From positions 1 to 8,533 of the forward strand of contig JAISTJ010000181.1 in NCBI GenBank assembly GCA_031272655.1: 8,533 bases of DNA. Direction: 5' to 3'. The stretch comes from Tannerella sp. (lineage in GTDB: Bacteria > Bacteroidota > Bacteroidia > Bacteroidales > Tannerellaceae). The notes below the pieces were generated by a model. It did no database searches. It was not told the origin of the DNA and saw only the letters and a list, made by a program, of their open reading frames with translations. Made by a program: the position numbers and the translations under genes. Below are positions 5,925-8,533 of the stretch, piece after piece (position 1 is the stretch's first letter; each line of letters begins with the position of its first letter).

Positions 5925-7568
5925 ATGAAAAAGATATGTTTTTTTGCAGGCGTCTTGCTTGCATGCAGTATTGATTTGTTTGCTCAAGGCAACGAGATAG
6001 ACGCCTACACACTTTCAAAATACGATCTTGGCGGCACAGCCCGTTCAATGGCTATGGGTGGCGCGTTTGGAGCGCTCGGCGGCGATATGTCGGTATTATC
6101 CAATAACCCAGCAGGGTTGGGCATTTACCGCAGTTCGGAGGTGTCCGGCACTTTCGACCTGTCAATAGTCGGGACGAACACCGACTGGAGCGGCATGAAG
6201 ACAAACAAACGCTCTACCCGTCCGGGAATGAACAATTTTGGCTTCGAGCTATATTTCCCGACGAGTTCGGGCGCATTTCAGAACTGGAACTTCGCTTTCT
6301 CATACAACAAGCTGAAAAACTACCAGCGCAAATACACGATGGAAAGCGACCAACAGAAGTATTCGATGGCCGATTATATCGCTTCGCGCGCCACAAACGC
6401 TTTTATAGACAACAACGGCAACTATTACGGCATTGATGAAAATGATCTTGGCGCGGACAATGCTTACACAATAGCCTATATGTCAGGGCAATGGCTGCCT
6501 GTACTCGGCTATGGCGCCGGTATGTTCGGCAACATGACCGGTGTGGCAAGCGATGTCTATCACAGCGCCTTCGGGGAAAAACGCCCGGACGGAACTTATG
6601 ACATCTTTTCGCCCAATTCATCGCTTATGACGGTCATTGAAAGCGGCTCGGTAGATGAATACAACATAGGTCTGGGGACAAATATCTCAAACATTCTGTT
6701 TCTCGGCGCGTCGTTTACTTACACCGACCTTTCATACAGGTTAAATTCCGACTATGAGGAACTGTTTCACTACACTTCCACGCAGAACGACCACCTGTAT
6801 CTGCAAAACTGGCTCAACACCGAAGGAATAGCTGTTTCGGCGAACTTCGGCGCGATAGTGAACCTTCAAAACGTAAGGCTCGGAGTGGCTTACAACTCGC
6901 CGCGTTACTTCACGATGACCGATTACTACAACGCGAGCGCAGGTACATATATCAACGGCTACAATCCTCCCGATATGGAAGACAAAACGCCTAACGACGT
7001 CTATTCCGAATACAGCTTCCTTGCGCCCGGCAAGTGGATTTTCAGCGGCGCTATCATCCTTGGGCAGACAGCCCTCGTCAGCGCCGACTATGAGATGACA
7101 AACTACGGCAAGATGCAATTCTCCGACCGCGAAGGCCATACCAACGATTATAACATGAACAGCGACATCCGCGCGGATTTTACACGGGGACATGCCCTGA
7201 AACTCGGCGGCGAGGTGAAGATCACCCCACAGTTCGCCGTCCGTGCCGGCTACATGATGCAAACATCGCCGATGAAAGCGCAGCTGTACAACAACACGGT
7301 GGAAGTATTGCCGTCGGGAACAATACCTCACTTCACGGTTACATCGAAGCCGACCAACTACTACACTGCCGGCCTCGGTTACCGCTTCACGCCTAACTTC
7401 TATATGGATATGGCATTTGTGTACGGTATCCACAAAGCAGATGCGTATGCGTTCTCGAACACGTATTACTCTGAACCTCAGTATGGTATAGAGCCGGTTT
7501 ATTCCACTCCGGCGGCGCTCACAACCAAAAAAGCTCAAATCGCACTGACGCTGGGATATAAGTTCTAA
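5925..7568 (+). CDS. OmpP1/FadL/TodX-type outer-membrane beta-barrel protein
   Basis: A 547-residue exported protein. Residues 1-21 are a signal peptide (KKICFFAGVLLAC core, cut after FAQ). The mature start has the family signature region GTARSMAMGGAFGALGGDMS followed by SNNPAGLGIY, as in Bacteroidales OmpP1/FadL homologues, often annotated as 'hemin receptor' or hydrophobic-compound transporter. The C-terminus ends in alternating residues closed by Phe (IALTLGYKF), the usual barrel-assembly signal. Family members form 14-strand barrels that pass hydrophobic molecules; the ligand here is unknown. Start choice: ATGs at 5919 and 5925 are both possible; 5925 gives the better signal peptide, and a TTG at 5904 is less likely. 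LLAC resembles a lipobox, but a barrel protein is not expected to be a lipoprotein. It follows the preceding gene by 46 bases with no terminator, so the two are probably co-transcribed. Confidence 0.88.
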   Translation: MKKICFFAGVLLACSIDLFAQGNEIDAYTLSKYDLGGTARSMAMGGAFGALGGDMSVLSNNPAGLGIYRSSEVSGTFDLSIVGTNTDWSGMKTNKRSTRPGMNNFGFELYFPTSSGAFQNWNFAFSYNKLKNYQRKYTMESDQQKYSMADYIASRATNAFIDNNGNYYGIDENDLGADNAYTIAYMSGQWLPVLGYGAGMFGNMTGVASDVYHSAFGEKRPDGTYDIFSPNSSLMTVIESGSVDEYNIGLGTNISNILFLGASFTYTDLSYRLNSDYEELFHYTSTQNDHLYLQNWLNTEGIAVSANFGAIVNLQNVRLGVAYNSPRYFTMTDYYNASAGTYINGYNPPDMEDKTPNDVYSEYSFLAPGKWIFSGAIILGQTALVSADYEMTNYGKMQFSDREGHTNDYNMNSDIRADFTRGHALKLGGEVKITPQFAVRAGYMMQTSPMKAQLYNNTVEVLPSGTIPHFTVTSKPTNYYTAGLGYRFTPNFYMDMAFVYGIHKADAYAFSNTYYSEPQYGIEPVYSTPAALTTKKAQIALTLGYKF

Positions 7569-7576
7569 GTTCGTCC

Positions 7577-7615
7577 TCAAAATCCGATGTTTTGTTCAAA
7601 AATCCCGACTTTTGG
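7577..7615. repeat. Two abutting palindromic units (CAAAA-N7/8-TTTTG)
   Basis: TCAAAATCCGATGTTTTGT (7577-7595) is followed at once by the similar TCAAAAATCCCGACTTTTGG (7596-7615). Each contains CAAAA and TTTTG as inverted arms around 7 or 8 bases. They lie just after the barrel gene's stop codon and before the sigma-factor promoter. They could be weak terminators or a double operator; the sequence does not decide. Confidence 0.5.
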
Positions 7616-7635
7616 TATATTTTCGTGCCGTAAAA

Positions 7636-7667
7636 TTTGCACAGGTATAATATTATGCCTTACTTTG
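7636..7667 (+). promoter_or_regulatory. Promoter of the sigma-factor gene
   Basis: TTTG (7636-7639), exactly 20 bases, then TTACTTTG (7660-7667), which matches TAnnTTTG at 7 of 8 positions. The start would fall near 7674, giving a leader of about 70 bases. A second candidate is TTTG (7591-7594), 21 bases, TATATTTT (7616-7623), also 7 of 8. Confidence 0.5.
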
Positions 7668-7744
7668 CGGCGATAAATTTATGTTCAACTAAAATATTAT
7701 TTGCCTATTGCATACACATTACTTCGAACCAAAATATTAAAGTA

Positions 7745-8335
7745 ATGAAAGAATTGAAATCATTGACCGACGAAGCGTTGGTCGAACTGTATGCGTTAGG
7801 AAATAATTCCGCATTCGATGTGTTGTTGAGCAGGTATCAGAAAAGTATCCACTCCTACATCTATTATATAGTTCATAATCAGGAACTTACGGAAGACATC
7901 TTCCAAGAGACATTCCTGAAGGTTATTATGACTATAAAGCAAGGTCGTTACACCGAGAACGGCAAGTTTAAAGCATGGATTATGCGCATCGCGCACAATC
8001 TTATCATTGACACTTTCCGTCAGGAGCGCAACGAGAACGCCATCTCCAACGACGAGGTCGAAGTGGACTTGTTCAACGACATGAAGCTTTGCGACAACAA
8101 CATCGAAGATGAGATGGTGCAGGAGCAGGTCTATGAAGACGTCCGTAAGTTAGTGCGTCATCTGCCTGACAATCAGCGTGAAGTGGTAGAGATGCGCTAC
8201 TATCAGGATCTGAGTTTCAAAGAGATAGCCGACCTTACGGGCGTCAGCATCAACACTGCGCTCGGCCGTATGCGCTATGCAATCCTCAACATGCGCCGCA
8301 TGGCAGAGGAACATCACATGGAGCTGTCTATCTGA
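7745..8335 (+). CDS. ECF-type sigma-70 family RNA polymerase sigma factor
   Basis: A 196-residue sigma factor with only regions 2 and 4. Region 2 spans about 8-93: NSAFDVLLSRYQKSIHSYIY (21-40), the core-binding LTEDIFQETFLKV (48-60), and FKAWIMRIAHNLIIDTFRQ (75-93), which contains the -10 recognition helix. An acidic linker (about 98-125) follows, then region 4 with LPDNQREVVEMRYYQDLSFKEIADLTGVS (split across 140-168) and its HTH, whose recognition part is SINTALGRMRYAI (168-180). The ATG at 7745 is chosen because the alternative TTG at 7637 overlaps the predicted promoter and adds 36 residues that match nothing. No anti-sigma or membrane-anchored partner gene is adjacent, unlike the SusCD-linked ECF systems of Bacteroidetes. 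It is convergent with the next gene, only 15 bases away. Targets are unknown; the upstream envelope genes are a reasonable first guess. Confidence 0.92.
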   Translation: MKELKSLTDEALVELYALGNNSAFDVLLSRYQKSIHSYIYYIVHNQELTEDIFQETFLKVIMTIKQGRYTENGKFKAWIMRIAHNLIIDTFRQERNENAISNDEVEVDLFNDMKLCDNNIEDEMVQEQVYEDVRKLVRHLPDNQREVVEMRYYQDLSFKEIADLTGVSINTALGRMRYAILNMRRMAEEHHMELSI

Positions 8336-8360
8336 TTTGCCTTTCCGCAACTATCTGATT
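8328..8360. repeat. 10-base direct repeat spanning two convergent stop codons
   Basis: CTATCTGATT occurs at 8328-8337 and 8351-8360. The first copy contains the sigma factor's TGA stop and the second contains the TAG stop of the opposing gene (as CTA on the plus strand). It may be chance or the trace of a small duplication. Confidence 0.6.
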
Positions 8361-8533
8361 ATCAACAACCATCCACGTTTAGCGCCAACCGGAATAACTT
8401 CGCCGGTCTTGAAAGTGCGTTCCTCCTGAAATCCTTCAACGGCGGGCGCCTGCAAGACTGCTTTGGCGGGGTCTATTCCAAGTTTTTTCCAATCTATCGA
8501 AAGCCTTATATCGGCGTCGCGGTCTCCGAAATT
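8351..8533 (-). CDS. C-terminal end of a probable glycoside hydrolase (5' part outside window)
   Basis: The minus strand entering at 8533 is open for 60 codons and stops at TAG (8351-8353). The residues read NFGDRDADIRLSIDWKKLGI, then DPAKAVLQAPAVEGFQ, and end in PVGAKRGWLLIIR. A terminal beta-domain with 'WKKLGxxPAK ... apaVegFQ ... ipVxxxxGWLLI' is typical of the C-terminal sandwich of large secreted Bacteroidales glycosidases (I think of DUF6067-like or alpha-galactosidase-like families; this is from memory and not certain). The segment would pack behind the catalytic barrel and carries no catalytic residues itself. The 15-base gap to the convergent sigma-factor gene leaves no room for separate terminators. 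Confidence 0.65.
   Translation of the reverse strand, partial: NFGDRDADIRLSIDWKKLGIDPAKAVLQAPAVEGFQEERTFKTGEVIPVGAKRGWLLIIR

Noticed and set aside
5960..5985. Lipoprotein signal (LLAC) in the barrel protein
   Set aside because: The -2 Leu is atypical, and an OmpP1/FadL-type barrel with a good AQ cleavage site is expected to use signal peptidase I.
6741..7580. 279-codon open frame on the minus strand
   Set aside because: Antisense to the OmpP1/FadL-type gene; its composition is Arg/Val/His/Cys-rich, as expected of a shadow frame, with no recognisable motif.
7637..7744. 36-residue N-terminal extension of the sigma factor from a TTG codon
   Set aside because: It overlaps the predicted promoter, has no ribosome site, and sigma region 2 begins naturally after the ATG at 7745.

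Overview
The window reads as a chromosomal segment of a Bacteroidales bacterium (Bacteroides, Parabacteroides or Dysgonomonas type). The support is a set of promoters matching the Bacteroidetes consensus (TTTG at -33, about 20 bases, TAnnTTTG at -7), a GntR/LacI-type sugar regulator, a GH115-type secreted glycosidase, an OmpP1/FadL-type outer-membrane protein of the Bacteroidales kind, and mostly AT-rich intergenic DNA. No rRNA, tRNA, CRISPR array, transposase or phage gene is visible.

Left part (1-4301, all genes on the minus strand, read right to left): a calcineurin-like metallophosphoesterase (3606-4301), a GntR-headed regulator with a LacI-like sensor (2518-3498), and the first 689 residues of a secreted GH115-like glycoside hydrolase (1-2069, running off the left edge). 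The regulator's promoter is surrounded by repeated GTATAACAGA-type sites that look like an autoregulatory operator. The 448-base gap between regulator and hydrolase is the most structured non-coding stretch here. It holds a 10-unit heptamer array, a two-hairpin RNA-like element with a GNRA tetraloop, a (TC)10 microsatellite and a REP-like palindrome.

Right part (4405-8335, plus strand): a consensus promoter, a 5' leader hairpin and an unusually strong Shine-Dalgarno sequence drive a two-gene unit. It encodes a cysteine-free secreted protein with an aromatic/Gly-rich middle and an Arg/Ser/Gly-rich tail, followed 40-46 bases later by the OmpP1/FadL-type barrel. Next comes an ECF-type sigma factor with its own promoter and no adjacent anti-sigma gene. 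A 15-base gap separates it from the convergent 3' end of another probable glycosidase (8351-8533, minus strand).

Working model (inference): the plus-strand genes build and perhaps control a cell-envelope or surface component. The two minus-strand glycosidase genes at the edges and the sugar-type regulator belong to polysaccharide use. The items most worth following up are the structured element at 2317-2390, the operator cluster at 3548-3590, and the two-block low-complexity secreted protein.
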